Source: JAUCQB01 sp964586235 (GTDB lineage: Bacteria > Planctomycetota > Phycisphaerae > UBA1845 > PWPN01). Taken from it: a DNA stretch of 64,000 bases. Location of the stretch: positions 1 to 64,000 of the forward strand of contig CAZPIO010000024.1 in assembly GCA_964586235.1 (NCBI GenBank). Direction: 5' to 3'. The notes beneath the pieces were generated by a model. The model worked only from the letters and a program-made list of their open reading frames with translations, ran no database searches and was not told the origin of the DNA. Every line of letters begins with the position of its first letter. Within the stretch, counting starts at the first letter, position 1. Positions 54,942-63,999 of the stretch are shown piece after piece. Made by a program: the position numbers and the translations under genes.

Positions 54942-56369
54942 ATGCGACCTTTGGACACCAAGACCCTCGACTGGCTCTGGGCCGACGCCGATGCCCGTGA
55001 GGTCCGGCTTCGCGAGGTCATCACTGAGCGCATGGCGGAGACCCCGCGGACAGTGATCGACGATCAACTCGTCGCAACCTTCTTTCTGGCCCTGCGGTCG
55101 ATGAAGCTGGAAGCCGCCGCCAAGGAGATCTCCTACCACGCGACCAGCGGCATCAAGGACCCGCCGCCGGGTTCGCTGCTGGCCCAGTGCACGGCCCGGA
55201 CTGTCCGCGTCGACCCTTTCGACTCAACCGGCCGTATCGGTCTGCTTGAAATGGCCTTTCCGCTCAAAATGCTGCTCCATCCCGACGGCGGGCTGACGTC
55301 GGTGGACATCCTCCACACCATCGCCGGGCCGACGATCTTCGACATCTACGAGCGCCAGGATGCCCGACTGGTCTGGATCGAGATGCCGGAGAAAGTGATC
55401 CGGGCGTTCCCCGGACCGGCCTACGGACCGCTCGGGCTCCGAAAACGGACCTGCTTTGCCGTCGATCAGCCGGCATTCGGCACCATCCTCAAGCCCACCG
55501 CCGGCATCACCCCGGCTGACGTCGGCCGACTGGTCGCCGAAGCCGCTCGCTGCAAGCTGTTCATGTTCATCAAGGAGGATGAGAACCTCTATCCCGACCT
55601 CGACTATTCGCCCGTGGCCGAGCGTGCCCGCCGGGCAGCCGAGGCCATCAGGCAGGCCCGCGACCATCGCGGCGGACTGGGCTTGATCTTCGCCCCGCAC
55701 ATCACCTGCTCACCCCACCAGATGTTCGGCATCCTCCACTCGGCCATCGAGGCCGGAGCAACCGGGGTGATGTTCAGCGAGAGCTTCGCCGGCGGGCTGG
55801 TTCGCATGGTTCGCGAAGCGACGAGAAGAATGTCCGAGCCGCCGGCGATCTACGGCCACAACGCGGGTATCGGCGTCAGGAGCCGCCACATCTACCGCGA
55901 GGTGCTCGATCTGCTGGCCCGCCTGGATGGGATCGACTTCCGCCAGACGGCTCCCGTTCGGCCGGGTCAGCCCTTCCTCAAACCCTACGGCCAGGAATGG
56001 GTCGCCTCGGAAGATGTCCTCTCGCGCCCCCTGCCGGGCATCAATCCGACCATGATCGTCCGGGCCGGGGCTCTCGACCAGGGCAACATCGGCCTCAACC
56101 TCGAAGACGTCGAAAAACGCGGACTGGTCCCCAACGCCCTGTTCCTGGCCGGCTCGGCGATTAACTCGATCAAGGCCCCCGATGGCACGTACGACCCGCA
56201 GTACGGAGCCGAGGCCATGATGCAGGCCCTGGACGTTCACCGCAGCGGCGAGCTGCGCGGCCTGCCGATGGAACGTCGCGTAGAGGCACTCATGAACGTC
56301 GCCCAACGCCGCCATCTCAAGGCCTTGCAGGCAGCTCTTGTTCAGCGATACCCGGAGTCATTCAGATGA
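54942..56369 (+). CDS. RuBisCO-like protein (large-subunit family)
   Basis: 475 residues. The barrel segments FGTILKPTAGITPADVGRLV (Lys184, equivalent to K175 of RuBisCO) and FMFIKEDENLYPDL (Lys211, Asp213, Glu214, equivalent to the carbamylated K201 and Mg ligands D203/E204) are clear; APHITCSPHQ and YGHNAGIG follow. The carbamylation triad is intact, unlike many enolase-type RuBisCO-like proteins, so a Mg-dependent carboxylation, decarboxylation or isomerisation is plausible. Established relatives act in methionine salvage and in apiose or keto-aldonate catabolism. GGAGG lies 4 bp before ATG 54942; a TATAAA box is at 54890-54895. It overlaps the cupin gene by 4 bp. Confidence 0.85.
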   Translation: MRPLDTKTLDWLWADADAREVRLREVITERMAETPRTVIDDQLVATFFLALRSMKLEAAAKEISYHATSGIKDPPPGSLLAQCTARTVRVDPFDSTGRIGLLEMAFPLKMLLHPDGGLTSVDILHTIAGPTIFDIYERQDARLVWIEMPEKVIRAFPGPAYGPLGLRKRTCFAVDQPAFGTILKPTAGITPADVGRLVAEAARCKLFMFIKEDENLYPDLDYSPVAERARRAAEAIRQARDHRGGLGLIFAPHITCSPHQMFGILHSAIEAGATGVMFSESFAGGLVRMVREATRRMSEPPAIYGHNAGIGVRSRHIYREVLDLLARLDGIDFRQTAPVRPGQPFLKPYGQEWVASEDVLSRPLPGINPTMIVRAGALDQGNIGLNLEDVEKRGLVPNALFLAGSAINSIKAPDGTYDPQYGAEAMMQALDVHRSGELRGLPMERRVEALMNVAQRRHLKALQAALVQRYPESFR

Positions 56370-56722
56370 GCGCGAATCCCGCCGTCAAGATCGTCGAGAA
56401 ACCATGGGGCAGAGAGCTCTGGCTCGCCCATACCGACAAATACGCTCTGAAGATCATCGAGGTCAACAAGGGCACGCGATCCAGCCTGCAATACCATGTG
56501 AAAAAGCACGAGCACATTTACCTCGACGCCGGCGTTCTGCAGGTTGAGTGGGAAGATGACAACGGGACCATGCAAACGCTGATGCTCAAGCCGGGCGACG
56601 TGGTCGAAAACAAGCCGGGGCGCAAACACCGCGTGACCGCCATCGAGAACGCCCGCCTCATCGAGGTCAGCACGCCGGAGCTGGATGACGTCGTACGCGT
56701 CGAGGATGACTACAAGCGATAA
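56366..56722 (+). CDS. cupin, mannose-6-phosphate-isomerase type II-like
   Basis: 118-residue single cupin. VEKPWGRELWLAHTDKYALK and EVNKGTRSSLQYHVKKHEHI carry the first cupin motif (QYHxxKHE); KPGDVVENKPGRKHRVTAIE carries the second. This pattern is that of the C-terminal isomerase domain of GDP-mannose pyrophosphorylase/type II PMI proteins, standing alone. It could isomerise a sugar or sugar phosphate. ATGA overlap with the RuBisCO-like gene shows translational coupling. Confidence 0.8.
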   Translation: MSANPAVKIVEKPWGRELWLAHTDKYALKIIEVNKGTRSSLQYHVKKHEHIYLDAGVLQVEWEDDNGTMQTLMLKPGDVVENKPGRKHRVTAIENARLIEVSTPELDDVVRVEDDYKR

Positions 56723-56756
56723 TATGGCGATCGCTGCCGAGCCGGGAGCATCTGGG

Positions 56757-57911
56757 ATGCCTCAGAAGATTGTTGTGTTTGGCGCGGGAGCGACCGGACG
56801 CGGGCACGTCGGCTTGCTCGCCTGGCAAGCGGGTTTCGAGATCGTTTTCGTCGACAAGAAGCCCGACCTGGTCGAGCTGCTTCGCAACGCAGGCCGTTAT
56901 AGGGTCGAACTCTACGGCAAGAGCCGCCAGACCATCGAGGTGACCGGCTATCGCGTCTACCACTCGCTCGACCGGCAGGCCATCGCCCGCGAGATGGCCG
57001 ACGCCGCCCTCGTGTTGACTGCGGTATTCGATCAGAACCTCCCTGACGTGGCTGTCACGCTCGCCCAGGCGGTCATCGCGTGCCGGAAAGCGGGACGATC
57101 CGCGCCCCTCAACTGCATCGCCTGCGAAAACATGATGGACAGCTCGTCGACGCTCGGCCGGCACGTGGAATCCCATCTGACCGGTGAAGATCTGTCCTAT
57201 TGCCGCAAGATCTTCGGTTTTCCCGACTGCATGATCAGCCGCGTGGTCCCCCGGCCCGAGCCCGACCCGCTGGTCATCCTGACCGAGGACTACAACGAGT
57301 GGACTGCCCGCGCCGAGGCATTCAAGGGCGACAAGCCGGCCGCTCTCACCGCACTCGAATTGGTGACCAACCAGACCGCCCGCCTGGAACGCAAGCTGCT
57401 GATCCACAACGGCGGGCACGCCGTGTGCGGCTACGTCGGCTTCCATCGCGGATGCCGGTTCATCCACGAGGCCGTGGCCGACCTGGTGGTCCTCCGCCAC
57501 GTCGCGGGAGCCCTCGACGAACTCGGCGAGGTCGTCCGTCGCAGGCATGGCTTCTCGGCCGAATCTATCGAGGCATACAAGGCTGACCTGGGTCGCCGAG
57601 GGGCCATCGCGGAACTGCGTGATCAGATCCTCAGGGTCGTCCGCGACCCGATCCGCAAGCTCTCGGCCCGCGAAAGGCTGGTGGCGCCCGCAATGATGGC
57701 CGTCGAGTATGGCCTGCCACGCCATTGGATCGTCAAGGGCATCGTCGCGGCCCTCAAGTACCGGCACGCCGACGACCCGCAGTCGATGGAACTGGCAGAC
57801 TGCCTGGAACGGCAAGGCCTCGAAAGCGTCCTGAAGAACGTCTGCTCGATCGACCCCGGTTCAGTGCTCGCGGATGAGATCGCCGCAGCGTGGAAAGGCT
57901 GGACAATCTGA
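56757..57911 (+). CDS. mannitol-1-phosphate 5-dehydrogenase-like oxidoreductase
   Basis: 384 residues, close to the 382 of E. coli MtlD. PQKIVVFGAGATGRGHVGLL is the NAD-binding loop; APLNCIACENMMDSSSTL, DCMISRVVP and KLLIHNGGHAVCGYVGFHRG (with the catalytic Lys) are polyol-dehydrogenase blocks. It interconverts a polyol phosphate (or uronate) and its ketose. The start is ATG 56757, with GGGAG 8 bp upstream, which agrees with the family N-terminus; earlier in-frame ATGs at 56685-56724 are less likely. Gap to the cupin is 34 bp. Confidence 0.82.
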   Translation: MPQKIVVFGAGATGRGHVGLLAWQAGFEIVFVDKKPDLVELLRNAGRYRVELYGKSRQTIEVTGYRVYHSLDRQAIAREMADAALVLTAVFDQNLPDVAVTLAQAVIACRKAGRSAPLNCIACENMMDSSSTLGRHVESHLTGEDLSYCRKIFGFPDCMISRVVPRPEPDPLVILTEDYNEWTARAEAFKGDKPAALTALELVTNQTARLERKLLIHNGGHAVCGYVGFHRGCRFIHEAVADLVVLRHVAGALDELGEVVRRRHGFSAESIEAYKADLGRRGAIAELRDQILRVVRDPIRKLSARERLVAPAMMAVEYGLPRHWIVKGIVAALKYRHADDPQSMELADCLERQGLESVLKNVCSIDPGSVLADEIAAAWKGWTI

Positions 57912-57997
57912 TATAGGATCACTCGCCACGGAGGCGTCTCTGACGCCGATATCAGCCCGAGAAGCGGGTCCGTGCTTGCTGAGAGGAGTCACACCCC

Positions 57998-59071
57998 ATG
58001 TCCAGACCAATCACGCTCTGCACCGGCCAGTGGGCAGACCTGAAGTTTGACGACCTGTGCGCCAAGGCCAAGAAATTCGGCTACGACGGGTTGGAGTTAG
58101 GCTGCTGGGGCGAACTCTTCAACGTCAAACAGGCCCTCCATGAACGCGACTACTGCAAGAAGAAATGGGCCCAGATCGTCAAGCACGACCTTGTGTGCCT
58201 GTCCATCAGCAATCACTTGGCCGGCCAGGCGGTCTGTGACCTGGTCGACGGCCGCCACAAGGCCATCCTGCCCGCCCACGTCTGGGGCGACGGCAAACCC
58301 GAGGGCGTCAGGAAGCGGGCGGCCCAGGAGATGATCAACACCGCCCGAGCGGCTCGCAAGTTCTTCGACGCAGCCCCCCCGGCCGTCAAGAAGCTCCTCC
58401 GCCGGGTCGTGGTCAACGGCTTTACCGGCAGCAGCATCTGGCATCTGCTCTACTCGTTCCCACCCGTCCTGCCCGGCCAGATCGACGCCGGCTTCAAGGA
58501 CTTCGCCAAACGCTGGCTGCCGATCCTGGACGCCTTCGACGCCGAGGACGTCTATTTCGCTCTGGAGGTCCACCCCACGGAGATCGCCTTCGACATCGCC
58601 AGTGCCGCGCGGGCTGTCAAGGAGGTCAACGGGCACAGGCGGTTCGGTTTCAATTACGATCCCAGCCACCTCGGTTACCAGGGGGTCGATTACGTAGGCT
58701 TCATTCGCGAGTTCGGTAACCGGATCTTCCACGTGCATATGAAAGATGTCTACTGGTCACCCCGGCCGACCCGGGCAGGTGTTTTCGGCGGCCATCTCGA
58801 TTTCGGGCATCCGGACAGGTTTTGGGATTTCCGCTCCATTGGCCACGGTTGCGTCAATTTCGAGGCCGTCGTGCGGGCCCTGAACGAAATCGCGTATGAC
58901 GGCCCGCTGTCCGTCGAATGGGAGGATAGCGGGATGGACCGCGAGCACGGCGCCGCCGAGGCTGCCGCCTTCGTTCGCCGGCTGGCTTTCACACCCTCGG
59001 GACGGGCTTTCGACAGCGCCTTCTCCGACGACAGGCAAGCGCCGCCCGAAACCAAGCGCGGAGCCGGGTAA
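57998..59071 (+). CDS. TIM-barrel sugar isomerase/epimerase (xylose-isomerase-like)
   Basis: 357 residues. Barrel strands and ligands: FGYDGLELGCWGE, FALEVHPTEIAFDI, RFGFNYDPSHLGYQGVD, IFHVHMKDVYW and GPLSVEWEDSG give the Glu-Asp-His-Glu metal set of AP-endonuclease-2-like isomerases. Lacks a signal peptide, so cytosolic, unlike the relative at 51977. GAGAGGAG precedes the ATG. Fourth gene of the RuBisCO-like operon. Confidence 0.82.
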   Translation: MSRPITLCTGQWADLKFDDLCAKAKKFGYDGLELGCWGELFNVKQALHERDYCKKKWAQIVKHDLVCLSISNHLAGQAVCDLVDGRHKAILPAHVWGDGKPEGVRKRAAQEMINTARAARKFFDAAPPAVKKLLRRVVVNGFTGSSIWHLLYSFPPVLPGQIDAGFKDFAKRWLPILDAFDAEDVYFALEVHPTEIAFDIASAARAVKEVNGHRRFGFNYDPSHLGYQGVDYVGFIREFGNRIFHVHMKDVYWSPRPTRAGVFGGHLDFGHPDRFWDFRSIGHGCVNFEAVVRALNEIAYDGPLSVEWEDSGMDREHGAAEAAAFVRRLAFTPSGRAFDSAFSDDRQAPPETKRGAG

Positions 59072-59462
59072 CCGAGCATCCTATCCTGGGAGAAATGCGT
59101 CCCCGACTCTCAGGCCGCCAGGACCCGACCCCAAGGCTGGCAGGGAAATTGCTGCGCCTGAACAACTTAGCCCCAACCGTCGCTCCAGCCAGTGAAAACT
59201 CACATCCCCGTCGGTGAGTTACCCACAGGCCCGATTCCCGCCCTTGTGACGGGAGAAGCGGATCCCGGCCGTATCTATAAAGAGATAACTATTCCATATG
59301 CACTTCCCGTCAGAAAGCCGTCGATACCCTGATTCGAATCGTTCTTGAAATGTCGAAGATTCCTGAATTCCCTGCAACTATCCGGCTCTAACCTCGTACT
59401 AAACATATAGATAGGCCATGGGGCTGAAGGGTGGCAAAAACGTAATTTCGGCGATTTTTTTC
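59072..59462. other. intergenic, lower GC
   Basis: About 390 bp with no gene, noticeably richer in A and T than its surroundings, ending in a T7 run (about 59454-59460). It separates the RuBisCO-like operon from the DUF2617 promoter. Confidence 0.45.
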
Positions 59463-59491
59463 TTGGATTCGGTCCCACCACGAGTTATAAT
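59463..59491 (+). promoter_or_regulatory. promoter of DUF2617 gene or ncRNA
   Basis: TTGGAT, 17-bp spacer and perfect TATAAT (59486-59491). Transcription would begin near 59498, about 200 bp before the coding start. Confidence 0.65.
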
Positions 59492-59497
59492 GCAGCC

Positions 59498-59696
59498 GTG
59501 CGCAATCCAGCCCACCCCCGCCTACATGGAGGGAGTAGCCGCCGCGGTGGGTAGCTTGAGGAGAGCTAGAGGCGGCACTCACCATCCTTCGAGAGAGATG
59601 GCTAGGCGCGTTCGCCTGTGCAGGGTGGTGGTGATGAAAGACCGCGCATGGGGCGCGGAATGATTGAGACTGGAAGTCTCAAAGGAACAGAGCAAA
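59498..59696 (+). ncRNA. long structured 5' leader or small RNA candidate
   Basis: About 200 nt between a strong promoter and the GTG start, with several hairpins: CCATC...GATGG (about 59582-59600), GGCG-CGTT-CGCC, CCGCGC-ATGGG-GCGCGG and TTGAGACT-GGA-AGTCTCAA (59664-59682). The last one ends exactly at the Shine-Dalgarno AAAGGA. It resembles no RNA family I know. Confidence 0.4.
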
Positions 59697-60290
59697 GTGG
59701 AACTGGGTCAGACATTACAACGTGTGGCGGACTCGAAGTTCGTGCTGTACCGCCGACGGCTCCATCCCGAGCTGTTTCATATACACGAGAGCAGGCACCT
59801 CGAAAGGCCGGCTTACACGGCCGACATCTGGGTGATGGGCCTTTCGCACGCCGTGACCGTACAGTCAGGGTCCCGTTGCGTCACCGAGGCGACAACTGAC
59901 GATTTGGAAGTCCTTCCGCAGAATGGGCTTGTGACTTCATTCCAGTTTCGGGGCGAGCGGGATCACCTCGAAGATTTCGACGACGGCATGAGGTACATCC
60001 TCTCCACACAGGTCGAGCGGATGACCCAGAACCTCTTCCACGCCTCGCATCGCGACCTGTTGCGGTACGCCGCGACGCGCGGTCTGCTTGTCCGGTTCGA
60101 TGAGTGGGCCCAGGGCGACGAGTTGGTGCCGTTCACCTTCATCGACCACGAGGCCAGAGACCGGGAGCTGCATGTGCAGGCTTTCCATGTGTTCCCTGCC
60201 GATTACACGATCCTGAAAACACAGTCGATCGTCGAAATCGGGCGGGTGCCCAACAAGCCGGTCAAACCCGGCAACGGACGGCACAACTGA
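59697..60290 (+). CDS. DUF2617 family protein
   Basis: 197 residues, function unknown. ELGQTLQRVADSKFVLYRR, LHPELFHIHESRHLERPAY, and the C-terminal LHVQAFHVFPADYTILKTQS match DUF2617. The start is GTG 59697, with AAAGGA 9-10 bp upstream; a TTG at 59664 lies inside a hairpin and is rejected. The long leader suggests RNA-level control. Confidence 0.75.
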   Translation: MELGQTLQRVADSKFVLYRRRLHPELFHIHESRHLERPAYTADIWVMGLSHAVTVQSGSRCVTEATTDDLEVLPQNGLVTSFQFRGERDHLEDFDDGMRYILSTQVERMTQNLFHASHRDLLRYAATRGLLVRFDEWAQGDELVPFTFIDHEARDRELHVQAFHVFPADYTILKTQSIVEIGRVPNKPVKPGNGRHN

Positions 60291-60388
60291 TACTTGGTTT
60301 CGGGTGTCCCTCCACGGGCGGATCGGCCAAAAACCTGATCCGCCTGTTTCTTGCGCCGGCCGGCCCGCCTCGACGACCGCTGGAGGCA

Positions 60389-60426
60389 TAAAAAGAGCCG
60401 GCAACCCTTGTTCAGGCGTTGCCGGC
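60389..60426 (-). terminator. intrinsic terminator of LysM gene
   Basis: Minus strand: GCCGGCAAC pairs with GTTGCCGGC (60397-60405 with 60418-60426), followed by TCTTTTTA. A strong, standard terminator 34 bp after the LysM stop. Confidence 0.85.
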
Positions 60427-60459
60427 GCGGTCGATCGTTATTGCGGATCACTGCCGTGA

Positions 60460-61536
60460 TCAGCGTTTAGCGGGCCTGGTCGTCGTCGTATTCAGAGCCG
60501 CCAGATTGGCATCCTCAGGCAACTCAATCACAAGACCCGGGCGAAGGTTGTTCGGGTTGCCCCTGAGACGCTCCTTGTTGTGCTCGTAGAGTCGCGTCCA
60601 CTCGTTGTTGCCCAGGAAACGCTTGGCGAGTGTCTCCCAATTGTCGCCCTTCTGGACCTTGTACGCACGATCAGCCGCCACAGGCTCCGGAGGCGGCAGT
60701 TTGCGATCGTTCAGGGCCGTAGGCGACTTGGCCGGCAGACCGCTGCCGCTTGCGGGCCGTGTCGCGGTCGGCAAGGGCGTGGCCAGGCCAGGAGGTGCCG
60801 GAGATGGGACCACCTCGCTGCCCGCCGGAGGTTGAGGTTTGGGCGGGAGGACAATCTTCATACCTGGTCGCAGTTTGAGAGGATCCTTGTCCGGATTGGC
60901 GTCCTGAAGCAGGTCGGTGTACTTGGCATGACCGTACTGCTTGACCGCAATGAGGCTGAAAGAGTCACCGGGCTGAATGGTGTAGAACTCTTCACTCTTG
61001 TCCGGGGGGCCGCCGGTCGCCTTGTCGGGAGCGGTCCCTCCAGTGGCGACGGTCGGCATCGGCGCCGGCGGAGTTGGCGCAGGCGGTGAACCCAACATGA
61101 CCGTCTCAACCGGAGGTCTCAAAGTGGGCGGCGCTCCGGGCCCTGCGGGCTGGGTCTGAACGTGCCCTTCCGTCAAGCCTGCCGGTGCGGACGTTGGCGA
61201 TGCGGGTGTCGCAGTGAGCCCATGATCGAGTGGTGCGACTGTGGGCTGGGTGGTTGTCCCCGCGGTCGGCAGCGTGGTGGGCGTTGCGGCCAGTGGATCG
61301 GCTGGGCGAGGCGACTCCACAATCGACGGCGAGGGAAGACTCGGCTTCGGCCTTTCTGCGACCTTGGGTAGAGATTCATCCGACGCGCGCGGGGGTCGCA
61401 ACCTCTCCGTCGGCTGTTCTGTCGTCGGGGGCTTCGTCGGCTGCTTAGAGCCTGATCTCCCGCTCGCGATGTACAGAACGCCCAGACCAACCACAACGAC
61501 CCCGACTCCAATAGCTGCTTTGGTCATCAGTTGCAT
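60460..61536 (-). CDS. membrane-anchored protein with two LysM domains
   Basis: 358 residues. One N-terminal transmembrane segment (AAIGVGVVVVGLGVLYIASG), then a long Pro/Thr/Ala-rich linker (about 30-180). LysM domain 1 at about 183-231 (FYTIQPGDSFSLIAVKQYG) and LysM domain 2 at about 291-340 (AYKVQKGDNWETLAKRFLG) bind peptidoglycan or related glycans. Probably tethers to or organises the cell wall; no catalytic domain is present. Confidence 0.88.
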   Translation of the reverse strand: MQLMTKAAIGVGVVVVGLGVLYIASGRSGSKQPTKPPTTEQPTERLRPPRASDESLPKVAERPKPSLPSPSIVESPRPADPLAATPTTLPTAGTTTQPTVAPLDHGLTATPASPTSAPAGLTEGHVQTQPAGPGAPPTLRPPVETVMLGSPPAPTPPAPMPTVATGGTAPDKATGGPPDKSEEFYTIQPGDSFSLIAVKQYGHAKYTDLLQDANPDKDPLKLRPGMKIVLPPKPQPPAGSEVVPSPAPPGLATPLPTATRPASGSGLPAKSPTALNDRKLPPPEPVAADRAYKVQKGDNWETLAKRFLGNNEWTRLYEHNKERLRGNPNNLRPGLVIELPEDANLAALNTTTTRPAKR

Positions 61537-61873
61537 TGTTCTACCCTCGAAGACTTGCCGACGGAGGCGAGTCAGTGAACCCCTCTCAGAATTCCGCGGT
61601 CAAGGGCGCCGTTGGTACCGCCGCCTGAACCCACTTTGCCCAAATTAAAGCCTCTACCGCGGTCCGTCAAACAGGCATCTCGGGCCCCGTTATCGGGGGC
61701 GCGAGCGTACCCCGTTGTCGGAAGCCATTCCCTGTTCTGTCGGGCGTTGTTCAGGGTTTGGTGCAGTCAATATAGCGGGAATCCGTCATTCTGACAAGCC
61801 ATTACCCCGAATTCGCGGTGGATAAATTATCGGCAGCCAGTGCCCGGGAAGGACAGTGATGTTCGACGGGTGA
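61537..61873. other. intergenic with LysM promoter
   Basis: 337 bp between the LysM gene and a small lipoprotein gene. The only feature seen is the minus-strand promoter at 61769-61797. Confidence 0.45.
61769..61797 (-). promoter_or_regulatory. promoter of LysM gene
   Basis: Minus-strand TTGTCA (61792-61797), 17-bp spacer, TATATT (61769-61774), about 230 bp before the coding start. Confidence 0.6.
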
Positions 61874-62218
61874 TCAGCGGAAGCCGATCGCAACTCGTTC
61901 GGTGTCAAACTGCTGGTAGGTGAAGCCTCCCCACCTCGGCCCCTGCACATCAATCAGCCGTTCGCGGGAATAGACCACTTGCCCGGCAGCGTAGAAGGAT
62001 ACAGTCGATGGCCAATCACTCCGGAGGGCAAACTCCGAAGCATCATATGGACCCGGTGTACGGTCAAACAGCAGTGCGGCGGCGAGACCGTTGCTCTGCG
62101 AGACCGGTCGGGGCAACGGCTGGGACATGCGTTCAACGGGAGCCTCCTGTTGACAGGCACATCCATACCCCGTGCAGCACAACGCCAAGCCCAGGATGAC
62201 GACGCTTAACCTGAACAT
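61874..62218 (-). CDS. small lipoprotein, unknown function
   Basis: 114 residues. Signal MFRLSVVILGLALCCTGYGC with a lipobox ending in GYGC. The mature part (ERMSQPLPRPVSQSNGLAAA, TVSFYAAGQVVYSRERLID, WGGFTYQQFDTERVAIGFR) has no recognised motif. The start is ATG 62218, with GGAGGAG upstream; the longer frame to 62266 is rejected on that basis. Confidence 0.6.
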   Translation of the reverse strand: MFRLSVVILGLALCCTGYGCACQQEAPVERMSQPLPRPVSQSNGLAAALLFDRTPGPYDASEFALRSDWPSTVSFYAAGQVVYSRERLIDVQGPRWGGFTYQQFDTERVAIGFR

Positions 62219-62509
62219 CCCCCGCTCCTCCCGGTCCGCGTACCCTTCGTCAACGCTCGGCAGCAAGTGCCATGCCCCCCCGTCGGCCAGCCCGGCAGTC
62301 CGATATTCGGGGCGGGCGGAGCGAACAAGGGATGGTAGCCTGCGAGGATTGGCAAACCGTAGCGTCTATGACGGCTGGAACACCATTGCGGTCGGGTTGA
62401 CCGGCCGGGCCTGACATAGCCAAGTCATGCCCCTGCCGGTACGAATCCGGACCCGTCGGTGTTGTGCGGCCGCCGGCAGGCCAGGCCCGGCCTGGTCAGG
62501 AGGTTGCGA

Positions 62510-62947
62510 TTACTCGAACTCGTCTTTGAGCGGGCGCCGACCGGCGTAGCCGTCGTTCAACTCGTGCCAGTGCTGAATATGATCCTCGCCGAGTTGCCAG
62601 CAGAGGCAGACCTCCCGGCCTTTCAGCATGGCGGGAAAGCCCACCACACCCAGTCGATAGTCCTTCATCTCGCACCCGATCTTCTCCAATTCCTCTTGCA
62701 GACCGGTGAGATGATCGGTGGTGCGGGCATACTCCTCGCGTGCTTCCTCGGCCCGCGACGCGTCGTTGTGGGACTCAAAATTCTTGCACGCCGAATGCAG
62801 TCGGCACAACCGCTGATAAACGCTGACAATGTCCGTCACGATGCGGCGAACCAGCGTGAGCGAGTGGTTTGCCTCGCGCAACGAAAAGTACTTCTTGGTC
62901 TCTGCCGCGAACAAGTTGGACAAAGAGGCTGTCTCGAAAGCATCCAT
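62510..62947 (-). CDS. DUF2203 family protein
   Basis: 145 residues. KYFSLREANHSLTLVRRIVT opens the domain; LGVVGFPAMLKGREVCLCW and QHWHELNDGYAGRRPL are the closing DUF2203 blocks. Coiled helical middle. Function unknown. The start is ATG 62947, with GGAG 7 bp upstream; the 38-codon upstream extension lacks support. Confidence 0.78.
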   Translation of the reverse strand: MDAFETASLSNLFAAETKKYFSLREANHSLTLVRRIVTDIVSVYQRLCRLHSACKNFESHNDASRAEEAREEYARTTDHLTGLQEELEKIGCEMKDYRLGVVGFPAMLKGREVCLCWQLGEDHIQHWHELNDGYAGRRPLKDEFE

Positions 62948-63435
62948 CGCGTGACTCCGCACGCTCGGGAGCGATGTCGACGACCGCGGCATCTGTCCCG
63001 TGCGAATTCCCCGCGACTCCGCGCGCCTTGAGCGACGATCGCGGTGCCGTATCCACGCCAAGTCTCAACGTACCAAACGCCAATGCGCAAGTCAATCAAT
63101 TGTCTCATCGCGCCGGTGGATCGCAGTTTGCACACCACATCAGCCGAGCCACGGTGCGGTCGCTGCCACCACGCCCAACCACGAACCGTGACACCTCCCA
63201 GACTCCTCTTGCCCTGCAACAACTTGTCTGTCAGGCACTTACTGCGGGCGTTGCGGCGCGACACAAAGTCTTCGCCGCTGCGAGACAGATGACGCTCGCA
63301 ACTCCCGGCGTTGCGCCGGCCGGCAGGGGCGAATCAGGGGCGATCCGCCGACGGGCTTGTCTGGCATGACCCTTCTCTGCTACATTGAAGATTGCTGTAT
63401 CACAAGGCGGGCGAAAGGGGAGGGAGCGCGAGCTG
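62948..63435. other. intergenic, no gene seen
   Basis: 488 bp between divergent genes; should contain both promoters. No hairpin or repeat stands out. Confidence 0.4.
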
Positions 63436-63999
63436 ATGTCAGGCACAGACCCGTTCGGGCACAACATGACCCCACGGCCGAGGGGAAGATCGGCGGTATT
63501 CGAGCGCCCTTCCGGCGGCAAGACAAGAGTCAAACGCTGGTGGGCCGTCCGATCCTCCTCGATGCTGATCCTCGCCGCAGTGATCCTCTGCCTGTTCGTC
63601 ATCTGGAATCGGGATCGAAACGTCGTCGAGCAGTATCTCAGATTCCTCGATCCGATTGTGAAGGACCTCCAGGCGAAAACCACCGCACTCGGCGTCGTGC
63701 CGGCCGGCATCCCCGACCCTCAATCCAGCGGCAAGACCATACACACCTTCGAATACAAGTTCGGCCCCGAAGAACGGCACTACGCAAGCAACTCGTCCGA
63801 CCCGGTCATCATCGCATACACGCCGATGATACCCCAGCTCCTCCACAGGCGCGGCCGGTGCGTCATCATTCATGAACAGGGCCACATCCGCGCTGCCTGG
63901 ATGACCGCCGGTGAGTTTGACAAACAATGGAAGCAGCAGCAGGAGCAGCTTGCGGAGTTCCAGGCGAAGATGCGCGCCCGCCCTGTCGAGTTGCCGTGA
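63436..63999 (+). CDS. single-pass membrane protein with pseudopilin-like C-terminus
   Basis: 187 residues. One transmembrane helix at about 40-60 (SSSMLILAAVILCLFVIW). The C-terminal segment RCVIIHEQGHIRAAWMTAGE resembles the closing GRNVLFADGHVxW motif of planctomycete DUF1559-type pseudopilins, with HEQGH in place of the ADGH box. HEQGH formally fits HExxH, but no third ligand or fold supports a peptidase. The start is ATG 63436, with a GGGAGG about 12 bp upstream. The next gene is beyond the window. Confidence 0.5.
   Translation: MSGTDPFGHNMTPRPRGRSAVFERPSGGKTRVKRWWAVRSSSMLILAAVILCLFVIWNRDRNVVEQYLRFLDPIVKDLQAKTTALGVVPAGIPDPQSSGKTIHTFEYKFGPEERHYASNSSDPVIIAYTPMIPQLLHRRGRCVIIHEQGHIRAAWMTAGEFDKQWKQQQEQLAEFQAKMRARPVELP

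Noticed and set aside
59325..59350. tRNA-like T-loop (GATTCGAATC)
   Set aside because: No acceptor stem, D-arm or anticodon arm can be formed around it.
63880..63900. HEQGH as a zinc peptidase motif
   Set aside because: The context RCVIIHEQGHIRAAWMT fits the closing motif of DUF1559-type pseudopilins, and no third ligand or catalytic domain is present.
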